Of a DNA stretch of 21,437 bases, positions 6,269 through 14,862 are shown piece by piece. Each line of letters opens with the position of its first letter. Position 1 is the first letter of the stretch. The notes under the pieces are model-generated. The model was given only the letters and a program-made list of their open reading frames with translations, was not told where the DNA came from and did no database searches. A program made the position numbers and the translations under genes. Source of the DNA: an uncultured Bacteroidota bacterium (lineage in GTDB: Bacteria; Bacteroidota; Bacteroidia; Bacteroidales; P3); NCBI GenBank assembly GCA_900546465.1, contig URCX01000014.1:1-21437 (forward strand), read 5' to 3'.

Positions 6269-7276
6269 ATGTTGATGAACAACAACGAGTACATCGAAAT
6301 TATAGAAACCATAAAAGGTGAGATCAGGGGAGCGCAGTATAAGGCTGCACTCAGCGTGAACTGTGAATTGATTATGCTTTACTACCATATCGGTACGGTC
6401 ATAAACGAGCATAAGACTTGGGGCAGCAAGTTTATTGAAAATCTTGCCGCAGATATTCGCATTGCTTTCCCGAATGTCAAAGGCTATTCCGTGCGAAATC
6501 TTAAATATATGGCGAAGTTTGCAGAAACCTACCCTGACGAAGAATTTGTGCAGACGGTGTCTGCACAAATTCCGTGGTCGCACAATACGGCTATTTTAGA
6601 TAAGGTCAAAGACGCCGAACAACGGGTTTGGTACATCAAAAAGACTGCTGAAAATGGCTGGTCGCACAATGTTCTCATTCATCAAATCGAAAGTGGCTTG
6701 TATGAGCGTCAAGCGCTTGCGGAAAAGATTTCAAATTTTGAGACTCGTCTTGCCTCACCGCAAAGTGAACTGGCAGTACAGACTATGAAAGACCCGTATA
6801 TCTTCGATTTTATTCCGTTCAGAGAAGATATGGTCGAGCGTGATATAGAAAACGCCTTGGTCAAGGATGTTACTAAGTTGCTACTGGAACTTGGCACCGG
6901 CTTTGCTTTCCTTGGCAATCAGTATCATCTCAATGTGGGCGGCGATGACTTTTATATCGACCTCCTGTTCTACAACCTCAACCTGCGTTGCTATGTGGTG
7001 ATCGAGCTGAAAACTGGCGAGTTTAAGCCGGAGTATGCCGGACAGCTCAATTTCTACCTGTCTGCGGTGGATGGCATCATCAAGCACCCGGAGGACAATC
7101 CCTCTATCGGGCTGTTGCTCTGTAAGAGCAAGAACGACCTTGTTGCCGAGTACGCATTGAAGGATATGTCTAAACCAATCGGCGTCAGTGAGTACAAAAT
7201 CACCAGTAGCCTGCCAGAAGCATTGAGCAAGCAGCTTCCTTCCGTTGAAGACATTCAAAAGCGGATCAAGAATTGA
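6269..7276 (+). CDS. YhcG/DUF1016 family PD-(D/E)XK nuclease
   Basis: A 335-residue protein with the N-terminal DUF1016 helical domain (about 10-170: LYYHIGTVINE, GYSVRNLKYMAKFAE, IPWSHNTAIL, RVWYIKKTAENGWS) and a C-terminal nuclease domain (about 175-320). The catalytic signature is visible as Asp231, then Glu246 and Lys248 (IELKTGEF). The length is normal for the family. Biochemical role is not well settled; members are thought to act on nucleic acids and some lie in mobile or defence islands. GGAGG sits 8 bases before the ATG, and the gene follows the ImmA-like gene by 19 bases, so it is in that operon and may be cargo controlled by the repressor. Confidence 0.9.
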   Translation: MLMNNNEYIEIIETIKGEIRGAQYKAALSVNCELIMLYYHIGTVINEHKTWGSKFIENLAADIRIAFPNVKGYSVRNLKYMAKFAETYPDEEFVQTVSAQIPWSHNTAILDKVKDAEQRVWYIKKTAENGWSHNVLIHQIESGLYERQALAEKISNFETRLASPQSELAVQTMKDPYIFDFIPFREDMVERDIENALVKDVTKLLLELGTGFAFLGNQYHLNVGGDDFYIDLLFYNLNLRCYVVIELKTGEFKPEYAGQLNFYLSAVDGIIKHPEDNPSIGLLLCKSKNDLVAEYALKDMSKPIGVSEYKITSSLPEALSKQLPSVEDIQKRIKN

Positions 7277-7299
7277 TTGTTACAGCAATGGAGGGCGAT

Positions 7300-8088
7300 A
7301 TGGACAGCTACACTCTCAACACGGTCAATTATAACTATAAAACTTTGAGCCACGAGGGGTTTGGCGGCGTATGTAAATATATTGCCACACCGAAAAGGGT
7401 GGGGTACTCAAGGCTTCTTGTCAAGCACGAAAACATACAGTCCGCCTGCAACACCTTTATGTGCAGTCGGCTTGCCGAACTGTGCGATGTCTATACGCCG
7501 AAAGCCGATCTCATGAGCACAAACAATGAAACCCGCAGATTGTTTCCTATGCACCCGTTTATTGTTGGAACTGAATGGGTAGAGGATTTTTCTGCGGTCG
7601 ATTATGGCAGCATAGAAGAGTCCCCGGCACTGCGTCAGCAGTATTTGGGCAGTATGGCTCTGTATGCAATGTTCTGCCGGATCGCAGACACGCCGCAGTT
7701 TGCGTACTCTCCCGCCAAGGGCGTATTCGCCTACGATTGGGACGAAGCGTTTGATGTAACGGATTTCGTCATCAAGCTGAGCCTATATAACACTGATGCT
7801 GGGACAGAGCAGTTGCGGAGAATGCTTCAGCACTTTTCACAGCATCCATTCGAGAGTGATGCCGAACTGTGCTTACGAAGTGCAGCAGAGCATATGACTG
7901 CGGATGCTAACAATCTGCGCCCAAGCTATATGCAAGCAATGGAACGCCTTTGTAAAGTGACAGAAGAACAAGTAGCAGATCTGACTGTTGTGCTTGCCGA
8001 CATCTATCCAATGGGGCTGATTGTTTATTACGAGGAGTACATAAAGTTACTGCAAGCAAAAGTCAAAACCTATATAGGCACATTGTAA
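7300..8088 (+). CDS. Unrecognised protein, faintly HipA-kinase-like
   Basis: A soluble protein of 262 residues that I do not firmly recognise. Several stretches recall HipA-type kinases: GVCKYIATPKRVGYSRLLVKH resembles the nucleotide-binding strands and lysine, SACNTFMCSRLAELCDVYTP resembles the NEx(3)RLA helix followed by the phrase on pathway strands, and KGVFAYDWDEAFD resembles the end-of-loop AYD segment. The usual DRHxxN catalytic loop is absent (IADTPQFAY stands in its place), so it would be inactive or very divergent. The ATG at 7300 follows GGAGGG by 4 bases; earlier in-frame starts lack a site. It begins 23 bases after the nuclease gene and is last in the operon. Confidence 0.5.
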   Translation: MDSYTLNTVNYNYKTLSHEGFGGVCKYIATPKRVGYSRLLVKHENIQSACNTFMCSRLAELCDVYTPKADLMSTNNETRRLFPMHPFIVGTEWVEDFSAVDYGSIEESPALRQQYLGSMALYAMFCRIADTPQFAYSPAKGVFAYDWDEAFDVTDFVIKLSLYNTDAGTEQLRRMLQHFSQHPFESDAELCLRSAAEHMTADANNLRPSYMQAMERLCKVTEEQVADLTVVLADIYPMGLIVYYEEYIKLLQAKVKTYIGTL

Positions 8089-8127
8089 ATTGCTGAATCT
8101 TGCTCACATAGGTACAGAAGTCAGCAA

Positions 8128-8168
8128 AGCCGCAGTGGAGCAAACTCTGCTGCGGCTTCTCCGTTTTT
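8128..8168 (+). terminator. Intrinsic terminator of the 5248-8088 operon
   Basis: AGCCGCAG (8128-8135) pairs with CTGCGGCT (8150-8157), with further weak pairing inside, followed by TCTCCGTTTTT. It lies 40 bases after the last plus-strand stop. On the minus strand only TTTGC follows, so it is a poor stop for the converging cluster that ends at 8240. Confidence 0.75.
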
Positions 8169-8239
8169 GCGCTTTTTATAATTGCTCTATTGATATTATC
8201 CAAAAAATATATCATCATCCATCTATAAATTCTAACGGC

Positions 8240-9121
8240 TTAATATCTGTAATAATCTGCGCCGAGTTCCTGCAAGCGTGCTATACGGTCATCACTATGT
8301 GGGTGTGTTGAATAAAGTGCTCTTAGCAATCCATTATTAGGGGCTGAACACATATGTCTATCCAACACGCTTGCTAATATTGTGCCATAACCCAATTTGT
8401 AAGCATATTCATCTGCAACAGATTCATTTTGCCGCATTGACCACATTAAGAATAACATACAGAACTTAGTCCAAAGCCAAATGAGCACGGTTGATAAGCC
8501 GCCGAAAAGTGTCATAAACAAACCGCCCCAAAAACTTCTTGTACTTATACCAACGAGAGCGAAAATACCAGTAATAATCCAGCAAATAACTTTAACAATA
8601 AGCAAAAATCCGGAAATAAAGAGATTTCCGCCACCGATAAGAAGTTGAATGGCTGAGTGCTGATACGCAATGTGTCCAATCTCGTGAGCAAACACAGCCA
8701 TTATTTCTTCATCGGTGAGGTTTAATAACCCGTCTGTAACGCAAATAGTCCTTCGACCAATCGCAAAAGCATTTGGCGATTGGTCGTGTATTATTTTTAG
8801 CCTAATAGAATTAACCATAGACGGAGTTCTTTCTTTTGCTTGTTCAAATACGATCTCCAATAATGGCACTAAACGAATTTTAATATCTTTTCGTTTTATT
8901 TCTTTTGCTCCTGCAAGTGCTGCAAGTGTCCACTCTCCAATGGGCGATAGACTAATTAAAACGGTGACTATGTAACATACAATCAAAGGAACTGCCACTT
9001 CAGGCGTAAAACCATAGGGAAAGAACAAAGCTAAAATAAGACCGATATTCAACAAAAAGAAAATCAGCGTTCCCAAATTTGAAAAGCGAAATATTCTTCC
9101 CAACTTATGCCATATATCCAT
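8240..9121 (-). CDS. HtpX-like M48 membrane metalloprotease
   Basis: A 293-residue integral membrane zinc protease. Two membrane segments (about 17-35 and 41-60) come first, then the catalytic part with HEIGH at 146-150, third ligand Glu233 in NESVADEYA, and the family THPHSDDRI motif near the end. Two more hydrophobic segments lie between the motifs (about 163-192 and 198-226), as in HtpX. HtpX-type enzymes cut misfolded or specific membrane proteins at the cytoplasmic side. Here it is the last gene of the secretion-like cluster, 70 bases after the small gene before it, with its own AAAGGAGG site. In this setting it may process the B-box membrane protein or exported proteins; this is inference. 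It could also be an unrelated neighbour. Confidence 0.88.
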   Translation of the reverse strand: MDIWHKLGRIFRFSNLGTLIFFLLNIGLILALFFPYGFTPEVAVPLIVCYIVTVLISLSPIGEWTLAALAGAKEIKRKDIKIRLVPLLEIVFEQAKERTPSMVNSIRLKIIHDQSPNAFAIGRRTICVTDGLLNLTDEEIMAVFAHEIGHIAYQHSAIQLLIGGGNLFISGFLLIVKVICWIITGIFALVGISTRSFWGGLFMTLFGGLSTVLIWLWTKFCMLFLMWSMRQNESVADEYAYKLGYGTILASVLDRHMCSAPNNGLLRALYSTHPHSDDRIARLQELGADYYRY

Positions 9122-9191
9122 TGTGCCACCTCCTTTTAATATTAAATCTATGTTCTTTTTACCTCTTCTTTAGGTATAAGTAAATGCCGTA

Positions 9192-9413
9192 TTATTCTTG
9201 CTCATCATTGTCGTTTTTATATTTTCGATCTTTGAAAAAGTCAACCCAAAATGGATTTGCTTCATCAAACAGAATTTTTTGTTCAGGAGTAAGTGCGTGG
9301 GGATAATCCCTAAATAGGTTAAACACTTGCTCTCCATCAAATGTAAATAGCCGTTCTCCTACTTTGTCCGACTTTGGCAACCAAGAAAACTTCAGTTCTT
9401 TCTTATCTGACAT
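9192..9413 (-). CDS. Small acidic protein, candidate immunity protein
   Basis: A 73-residue soluble protein rich in charged and aromatic residues (KFSWLPKSDKVGERLFTFDG, NPFWVDFFKDRKY) that I do not recognise. The ATG at 9413 is chosen because GAGGAG lies 9 bases upstream; a GTG at 9419 is too near it. It overlaps the end of the papain-fold effector gene by 11 bases, so the two are translationally coupled. A small, cytosolic protein encoded directly after a polymorphic-toxin-like gene is the usual position of an immunity gene, and that is the favoured role, without direct evidence. Confidence 0.65.
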   Translation of the reverse strand: MSDKKELKFSWLPKSDKVGERLFTFDGEQVFNLFRDYPHALTPEQKILFDEANPFWVDFFKDRKYKNDNDEQE

Positions 9414-10404
9414 AACCACTTTCTCCTCTCATCTGTGCTGATTCATCTGTATTGATGTATCCCAAAAGATTCAGAAATTCTGCATTGTTTTGCAAAGATT
9501 CCAACTCAATAAGGTAGTTAGCATACTCCCTTGATTGCCCATCTTCGCAACCAAACCTTGAATATAATTCGCTTAAGGTGAGAGTATGCCATCCGTTTTC
9601 ACTTAGAGTTCCACTTTGCAGTTCCAAATATTGATAAATTCCTTCATTGTTTAACCGGACAATAGCAGCGTGCGCTCCGGTTGCCATATAATATTGCCGT
9701 CCTTGTTCCATACTCGACATCAATCGCTCTGCGCATATTGTATCATCTGTTCCACGTAAGACTTGTGAATTTACGCCGTCCAAATTAGCAATTTGTTCTA
9801 TTGACGATCTTGAAGAAAAAACTTCACGGCTTTGACCATCACGAAAATCGTAAACAATGTAACCGGCTCTATTGCCAGCATACGCAAGAGCCAATGAAGA
9901 ACAAGAGCCTTCGGTCATATCACCGCCGCTTATGTTACTAATGATTTGTTCTTCACTTCTTGAAAAAAAGGCAGTTCGTATAGGTTTGTATTCAACACCT
10001 TTTAGTGCATCGTTAATATTCTGACTCCTATTAAAAATGTTAGCAAAGAAGCCGCTTCTACCATTAGAACCAAATGCTCTTGATGTTTCGTAATTACCGC
10101 TCGCTATCTGTTCTTGATTTGACAGATATTCAAGTCCCGTATTTTCATATTCCTGCAAACTATTTGCAAGTGAGCCAACGAATTTTTCGCCCTTATATAG
10201 AACCTTTAATATTTCGTTTAAGGCTCTGTTGCACTCTTGAACGACATCACCTAATTCTTTATATTTTCTGTCTTTCCATTCACCGCTAAGTTGTTGATAC
10301 TTTCTCGTCATCGTCGTTCTCGTTGTTTCGATGCTTGAAATTGCCGTTTTAATATTATTCCAAGATTGCAGCAATTCAGTAACATCGGCATTTACCATAC
10401 TCAT
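9403..10404 (-). CDS. WXG-headed effector with papain-fold toxin-like domain
   Basis: A 333-residue protein. Residues 1-100 are a WXG100-like helical hairpin with Trp43 in GEWKDRKYKEL at the turn, the same WKDxK motif as in two small proteins of this cluster. After a Gly/Ser-rich linker (100-150) the C-terminal domain resembles papain-like fold toxins (Tox-PL): Cys168 in GSCSSLALAY followed by NRAGYIVYDFRDG, then His245 in GAHAAIVRL and the ELQSG segment at 261-265, a Cys-His-Glu/Gln arrangement of cysteine peptidases, deamidases or transglutaminase-like enzymes. The likely role is a secreted effector whose N-terminus is the secretion signal. Since E1, E2 and JAB genes are beside it, a deconjugating protease is an alternative. 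GGAGG lies 7 bases before the start; the ATPase gene ends 48 bases upstream. Confidence 0.75.
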   Translation of the reverse strand: MSMVNADVTELLQSWNNIKTAISSIETTRTTMTRKYQQLSGEWKDRKYKELGDVVQECNRALNEILKVLYKGEKFVGSLANSLQEYENTGLEYLSNQEQIASGNYETSRAFGSNGRSGFFANIFNRSQNINDALKGVEYKPIRTAFFSRSEEQIISNISGGDMTEGSCSSLALAYAGNRAGYIVYDFRDGQSREVFSSRSSIEQIANLDGVNSQVLRGTDDTICAERLMSSMEQGRQYYMATGAHAAIVRLNNEGIYQYLELQSGTLSENGWHTLTLSELYSRFGCEDGQSREYANYLIELESLQNNAEFLNLLGYINTDESAQMRGESGYVR

Positions 10405-10452
10405 AGGACCACCTCCAATATTTTTATGTTGACATCAACCATATACAACAGT

Positions 10453-13400
10453 TTAATCAAACAGTTTCTTCAGTTCATTTGCAGAAGGAGTTATGTACGG
10501 TTTCATTTGGAATGTGTTTTTAACTCCATCCGTGAAATAAACCGTATTATCCCTCAGACCTGCAACCGAAACATTTTCGATAAGATTGTCAGCATCATTA
10601 GAGCCAAGAGAGAAGATAATACGCTCAGGAAATTTAGTGAGTATATTTTCACCGTAGTACATACACTCCCTTACAGACTGATATTCAAGCGAAGTAACCA
10701 CGAAATGGATACCGAATCCTGAGCCATCTTCAATCATCTTAATGAGTTTTTCTCCAACCGACATATTATCGTCGCTACCTCTGTTGGCGAACATATTATT
10801 TACCGCCGCAAACGGATCGGCAGGGTTAAACTCAGGTTCAGCAGAAACTTCATCAATAAACTCGCTTTCATCAATCACATCGCCTTTGAACATCGACTTG
10901 ACAATATCCAAGAATTGAAGGTTCTTAATTACCACGAAAATTACATCATCACTATTCTGCTTCTTCCAAGACTGATAGTTTTGATAGATCTCGTTGATGA
11001 ACTTTATAATATCAGCACGATCCTGCGCCACTTTGAACTGCGTACTACATTCTCCGAGAGCATCATAAAACTCTGCCGAACCGTCATCGCCAACAAGTTT
11101 ATCACCGTCGATGCAATATACAGTCGCATTGCGATTAAGCAATGCCGAAATCATATAATTGTTTGAAACGGTATTTGCCATTCTTTCATTAGAGCCGCAA
11201 ATCAATAGGTTGTGTTTCTTTTTCTTGTCGATGCAAATTGCAAAAGGCGGGGCAACTTTTATGAGCGTACCCATATGGATTTGTGCAGGGAGTTCAGAGG
11301 TTACGCCGATGTTTGCATTTGCAAAATAATCAATCAAGTTGGTTGTCCGACTACCTTCAAAAGTCTGTAATGTAGACGGTTGTTCAGCATAGGTTTTACT
11401 GATTAAATCAAGATAATACTTTTGCGTGTCATCGTCACAATAGGCGGCTCTGAAACCAATATTGGGCTGCTCGGTATAATCCAAGTTCATAACAGCCGTG
11501 CCGATTGGTCCTTTCATCATTGCCAAAGCCTTTGTGTCGTTTTGGTCGGAGAACAAATATCTCGCATCATTCTCGCCGCATTTTAAGCCGATACGGATAC
11601 GCATTTGCTCAATCGTTCCGTGCGACAAAGTAAGATCAGAAATAACCTTAGTAGATTGCGTTGCCATCAGCAGATGAATACCAAATGCACGACCCTCGGT
11701 AACAATTCTCTTTGTTAATTCGGCACAGTTCATTGCAACTTTGCGGTTCGTGGAGTCATTGAACAATATTTGGAACTCGTCCATAATAACTAAAATTCTC
11801 GGCAAAGGTTTTCCGGTTGCTTGCTTATATCCTTTAAGGCTTGTCTGACCTGCTTCCTTGAAAAGTGAACCTCTGTGTTCCATCTCGGAAACAAGATTTT
11901 CAAGGATGCTCTCACCAAACTCCTGCATTGCATCTAACGCAAGAAGTTGTATATGAGGGAGTTTTACTGATTCATAAATCTTAAATTCAGTACCACTCTT
12001 AAAGTCCATAAGATACAAGTGAAGTTGGTCGGGACTATAATGAAGCATACTACTCATAATTAGTGTGTGAAGCAAGGTGGATTTACCTGAACCCGTAGCA
12101 CCTGCAATAAGCCCGTGATGCGAAGAACCTTCACCGATAGTGATGTTGATAATACTATCTCCGTCACCAACGCCAACAGGGATTTTCAATGATTTAGATG
12201 AATCCATTGAGAACAGATCCTTAGAGATAATGTCCTTAAAAGAAAGCCCCTGTTTTTTGATTATTTCGCTCTTTTCAATGTAATCAGCAATAAACGCATC
12301 AGTTGCATTAAATGAGAGTGACTCTGGTATGTTTATCTGCAAATTATAAGGCAGCAAACCGTAATGCCCATCTTTATAATCAATAGATGCACAGAATTTT
12401 GAAATCTGCTCTAATCTCTCATCAATGCTTTCATAACGAGAGAAAGTAATATTGGGATTGTAACAAATCATCGTAAACACACCGCATTTATTGCCGTTCC
12501 TCAAGATGTTCGTCAAAAGGTCGATGCTTCTTCCGTCCATACCACTTGGGAAATCATACAGAACCAAGAGCGTCACGGGTTCGGCTCTATTTGGTGTATT
12601 TATGTTGTAGTCAAGAATATCCTTATACCTATTGCCCAATTTTTCTTGTATAAACTCATCAATCTGAGAGTTGATTTTTTGCAGACGATCATACATCTGT
12701 TCCTGACTCGTATAAATCTTTTGGTCGAATGTCTCAGGAGAGCGTTTGCGGAAGTCAAGGAACGGAATAATGCTATTGCCTCGCTGCTCACTATCAAATA
12801 CGCATACATTTACCTTTGTAACAGGCATAAAGGAAAGGAAACTCCAAATCACATGGTGAGTAAAATCAAGCATACCTTTGCTGCTTGCTTCAGGACAATT
12901 TAGGAACAAATTGAACGAGTTTTTCAAATCAAAAGTAAGCGGCAATTCGACAAAAGAGGTGTTTTCTGTATCGCCTTTGTGTTCCGTGCCGAACTTATCA
13001 AGTATATGCTGATAGCCGATGCTATCAGAAAATACATCAGCAGGGTAAAGAACATTGCCCAATGTAACCAACGAGGGAAATTCGGAATTGATTTCCGGTA
13101 CTTGTGCGTATGCTCTTTCGTAGCTTTTCATCATTTCGCAAATTTGCTCAATATGAGCATCAAGTTCAACAGAGTCTTTTGCTTCAATGAGTTTTCTAAT
13201 AAGCGGTGAAAATGCAATGCCACGATTTTTGATACCTTCAAAGATAAGCATATATTTGCTGAAAAACTTCGCAAATTCGATTTTGTCAGGCATTGTATAA
13301 TAGACGAGAGGAAGCCCCCGCAACACAAAATTTTCACCGTTTTGATTGATAACCGTTGATAGGTCAATTATGGATTGTAAACTTTGCTGATATTCCCGTG

Positions 13401-14835
13401 AACGGGTATTATCAGGATCAGGCAGATACGAAATTACCGTGTAAATTCCGCATTTACTCCCATTACGCAAAACATTTCTAAGTTCAGCAAGAGTCCTCTC
13501 ATCAAAACCTCTCGGAAAATCATAAAGCATAATAAACTCAACATTAAGGTCATAGTCGGGCGTATTATTTGCGTAATCAAAAATAGTGTCATATTGATTT
13601 CCGAGTTTGTCCTGAAGAATATTCTCTATCTTTTCATTCAACTTGCTGATTTTTGCAGCAACTTCATCTTTGCTAATATAAATTTTTTCTCCAAAAAGTT
13701 CAGGCAACTTCTTTTTTGCATCAAAGAATGGGGAAATGCTATTACCACGATTTTCGGGATCGACAATGGTGTATGTCAACTTTTCAACCGGACAAGACGA
13801 AAGCAATCCGTACATTATTGAGTGCGTAAACGCTTGTACCATAGAACTATTGCTATTATCATTGACAATCATCCAAACAGGTGCATTTCTTGTAGACATC
13901 ATAATGGGCAGCCTTATTGCTCCATTTACCAAAAGTTTCGAGCACTTGTCTTTAATGATAGATGCAACTATCTTTGACTGAACGAAAAAGTCTACGGGAT
14001 AATCAACATAACACATATTCAACACTTCATCTTGGACTTCGTTTGAAGCGTTTACCTTATGTACTACCTTTGCGTAATTTGTCATAATAGCGCACAAATA
14101 GTCCACGAACTCATCAGGAAGAACAGCGTCAAGGTTTGTGCAAATTTTGTCTGCAACCTTATCTAAAGTTATAGAATAATTGCTCTCAAAATTTGCGAAC
14201 TCGTTTTTCTGTCGCTCAACCATACTGCCTCGTTGGGTAAAATAATCCTCTTTGAGTTCGGTAAGGTTTTCTTCGGTGAGTGGTGGAAGCATTTCTTCAA
14301 TTTCTTTCACAAATGCCGCAACCGTATTTCTTAGGACAATAAGTTCTTCATAGTCTTTTTTTCGTTGGCTTGAAAACAGATAATTCAAGCCATTGATAAG
14401 ACCGGGGAGAATGTCGTCCGAATACTTTTTATAAAGTGCCTTGAAACTTTCCTTTATCGTTTCGAGTGTGCTGAAATAGTCGGTTGCATCATCATAAGCA
14501 TCACTCGTGGTATCTGACAAAAGTTCTTCTTTCTTCTTTTTTGTTTTAACATAGTATTTGTCAACACTTGAGAGCTTTTCGTCCAATTTATTGATTTCAG
14601 AAAGTATTTTTTTTGCATCAGCAATAGTTTGTTTTGATTTGCTTTGTACCGAAGAACAGTTCGTTTTGTAGGTGCTATCTAAATTTGACAAGTCGTTACT
14701 ATGTCTGTTTTGAAGCAGTTTTTTATCCTTATCATAATTTGTCTGAGTAGTGTCAATTAAAGATTCAGCACTATCCGCAAATGCATTTAAATCGGCTATT
14801 AAAGCAATTATTTCATTTTGGGCTAAAGCCTTCAT
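10453..14835 (-). CDS. FtsK/SpoIIIE (EssC-like) secretion ATPase, four modules
   Basis: A 1460-residue ATPase, the likely motor of export. Residues 1-230 are mostly coiled coil with no membrane segment and no FHA domain, unlike EssC. Two degenerate modules follow that are copies of each other: 358-473 and 679-795 share RGNSI-PF-D, KLGN-Y--I-DY, LYDFP-G-D and LRNG-KCG. Neither has a Walker A. The third module (about 880-1160) is the active one: GATGSGKS at 912-919, LMDFKSGTEF at 942-951, Walker B LVIMDEF with Asp1019 and Glu1020, and MATQS at 1057-1061. A fourth module (about 1170-1460) has GSNERMANT where Walker A should be. AAAGGA lies 8 bases before the start. It sits between the E1-like gene (27 bases upstream) and the papain-fold effector. 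Confidence 0.9.
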   Translation of the reverse strand: MKALAQNEIIALIADLNAFADSAESLIDTTQTNYDKDKKLLQNRHSNDLSNLDSTYKTNCSSVQSKSKQTIADAKKILSEINKLDEKLSSVDKYYVKTKKKKEELLSDTTSDAYDDATDYFSTLETIKESFKALYKKYSDDILPGLINGLNYLFSSQRKKDYEELIVLRNTVAAFVKEIEEMLPPLTEENLTELKEDYFTQRGSMVERQKNEFANFESNYSITLDKVADKICTNLDAVLPDEFVDYLCAIMTNYAKVVHKVNASNEVQDEVLNMCYVDYPVDFFVQSKIVASIIKDKCSKLLVNGAIRLPIMMSTRNAPVWMIVNDNSNSSMVQAFTHSIMYGLLSSCPVEKLTYTIVDPENRGNSISPFFDAKKKLPELFGEKIYISKDEVAAKISKLNEKIENILQDKLGNQYDTIFDYANNTPDYDLNVEFIMLYDFPRGFDERTLAELRNVLRNGSKCGIYTVISYLPDPDNTRSREYQQSLQSIIDLSTVINQNGENFVLRGLPLVYYTMPDKIEFAKFFSKYMLIFEGIKNRGIAFSPLIRKLIEAKDSVELDAHIEQICEMMKSYERAYAQVPEINSEFPSLVTLGNVLYPADVFSDSIGYQHILDKFGTEHKGDTENTSFVELPLTFDLKNSFNLFLNCPEASSKGMLDFTHHVIWSFLSFMPVTKVNVCVFDSEQRGNSIIPFLDFRKRSPETFDQKIYTSQEQMYDRLQKINSQIDEFIQEKLGNRYKDILDYNINTPNRAEPVTLLVLYDFPSGMDGRSIDLLTNILRNGNKCGVFTMICYNPNITFSRYESIDERLEQISKFCASIDYKDGHYGLLPYNLQINIPESLSFNATDAFIADYIEKSEIIKKQGLSFKDIISKDLFSMDSSKSLKIPVGVGDGDSIINITIGEGSSHHGLIAGATGSGKSTLLHTLIMSSMLHYSPDQLHLYLMDFKSGTEFKIYESVKLPHIQLLALDAMQEFGESILENLVSEMEHRGSLFKEAGQTSLKGYKQATGKPLPRILVIMDEFQILFNDSTNRKVAMNCAELTKRIVTEGRAFGIHLLMATQSTKVISDLTLSHGTIEQMRIRIGLKCGENDARYLFSDQNDTKALAMMKGPIGTAVMNLDYTEQPNIGFRAAYCDDDTQKYYLDLISKTYAEQPSTLQTFEGSRTTNLIDYFANANIGVTSELPAQIHMGTLIKVAPPFAICIDKKKKHNLLICGSNERMANTVSNNYMISALLNRNATVYCIDGDKLVGDDGSAEFYDALGECSTQFKVAQDRADIIKFINEIYQNYQSWKKQNSDDVIFVVIKNLQFLDIVKSMFKGDVIDESEFIDEVSAEPEFNPADPFAAVNNMFANRGSDDNMSVGEKLIKMIEDGSGFGIHFVVTSLEYQSVRECMYYGENILTKFPERIIFSLGSNDADNLIENVSVAGLRDNTVYFTDGVKNTFQMKPYITPSANELKKLFD

Positions 14836-14862
14836 ATATGCTGTCCTTTCTCCTGAAAAGGC

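Noticed and set aside
5686..6583. Two long minus-strand open frames (5686-6312 and 6023-6583)
   Set aside because: Both are antisense to the ImmA-like and nuclease genes and have no ribosome sites or recognisable domains.
8090..8311. 73-codon open frame on the plus strand after the operon
   Set aside because: It contains the terminator hairpin at 8128-8168 and has no ribosome site.
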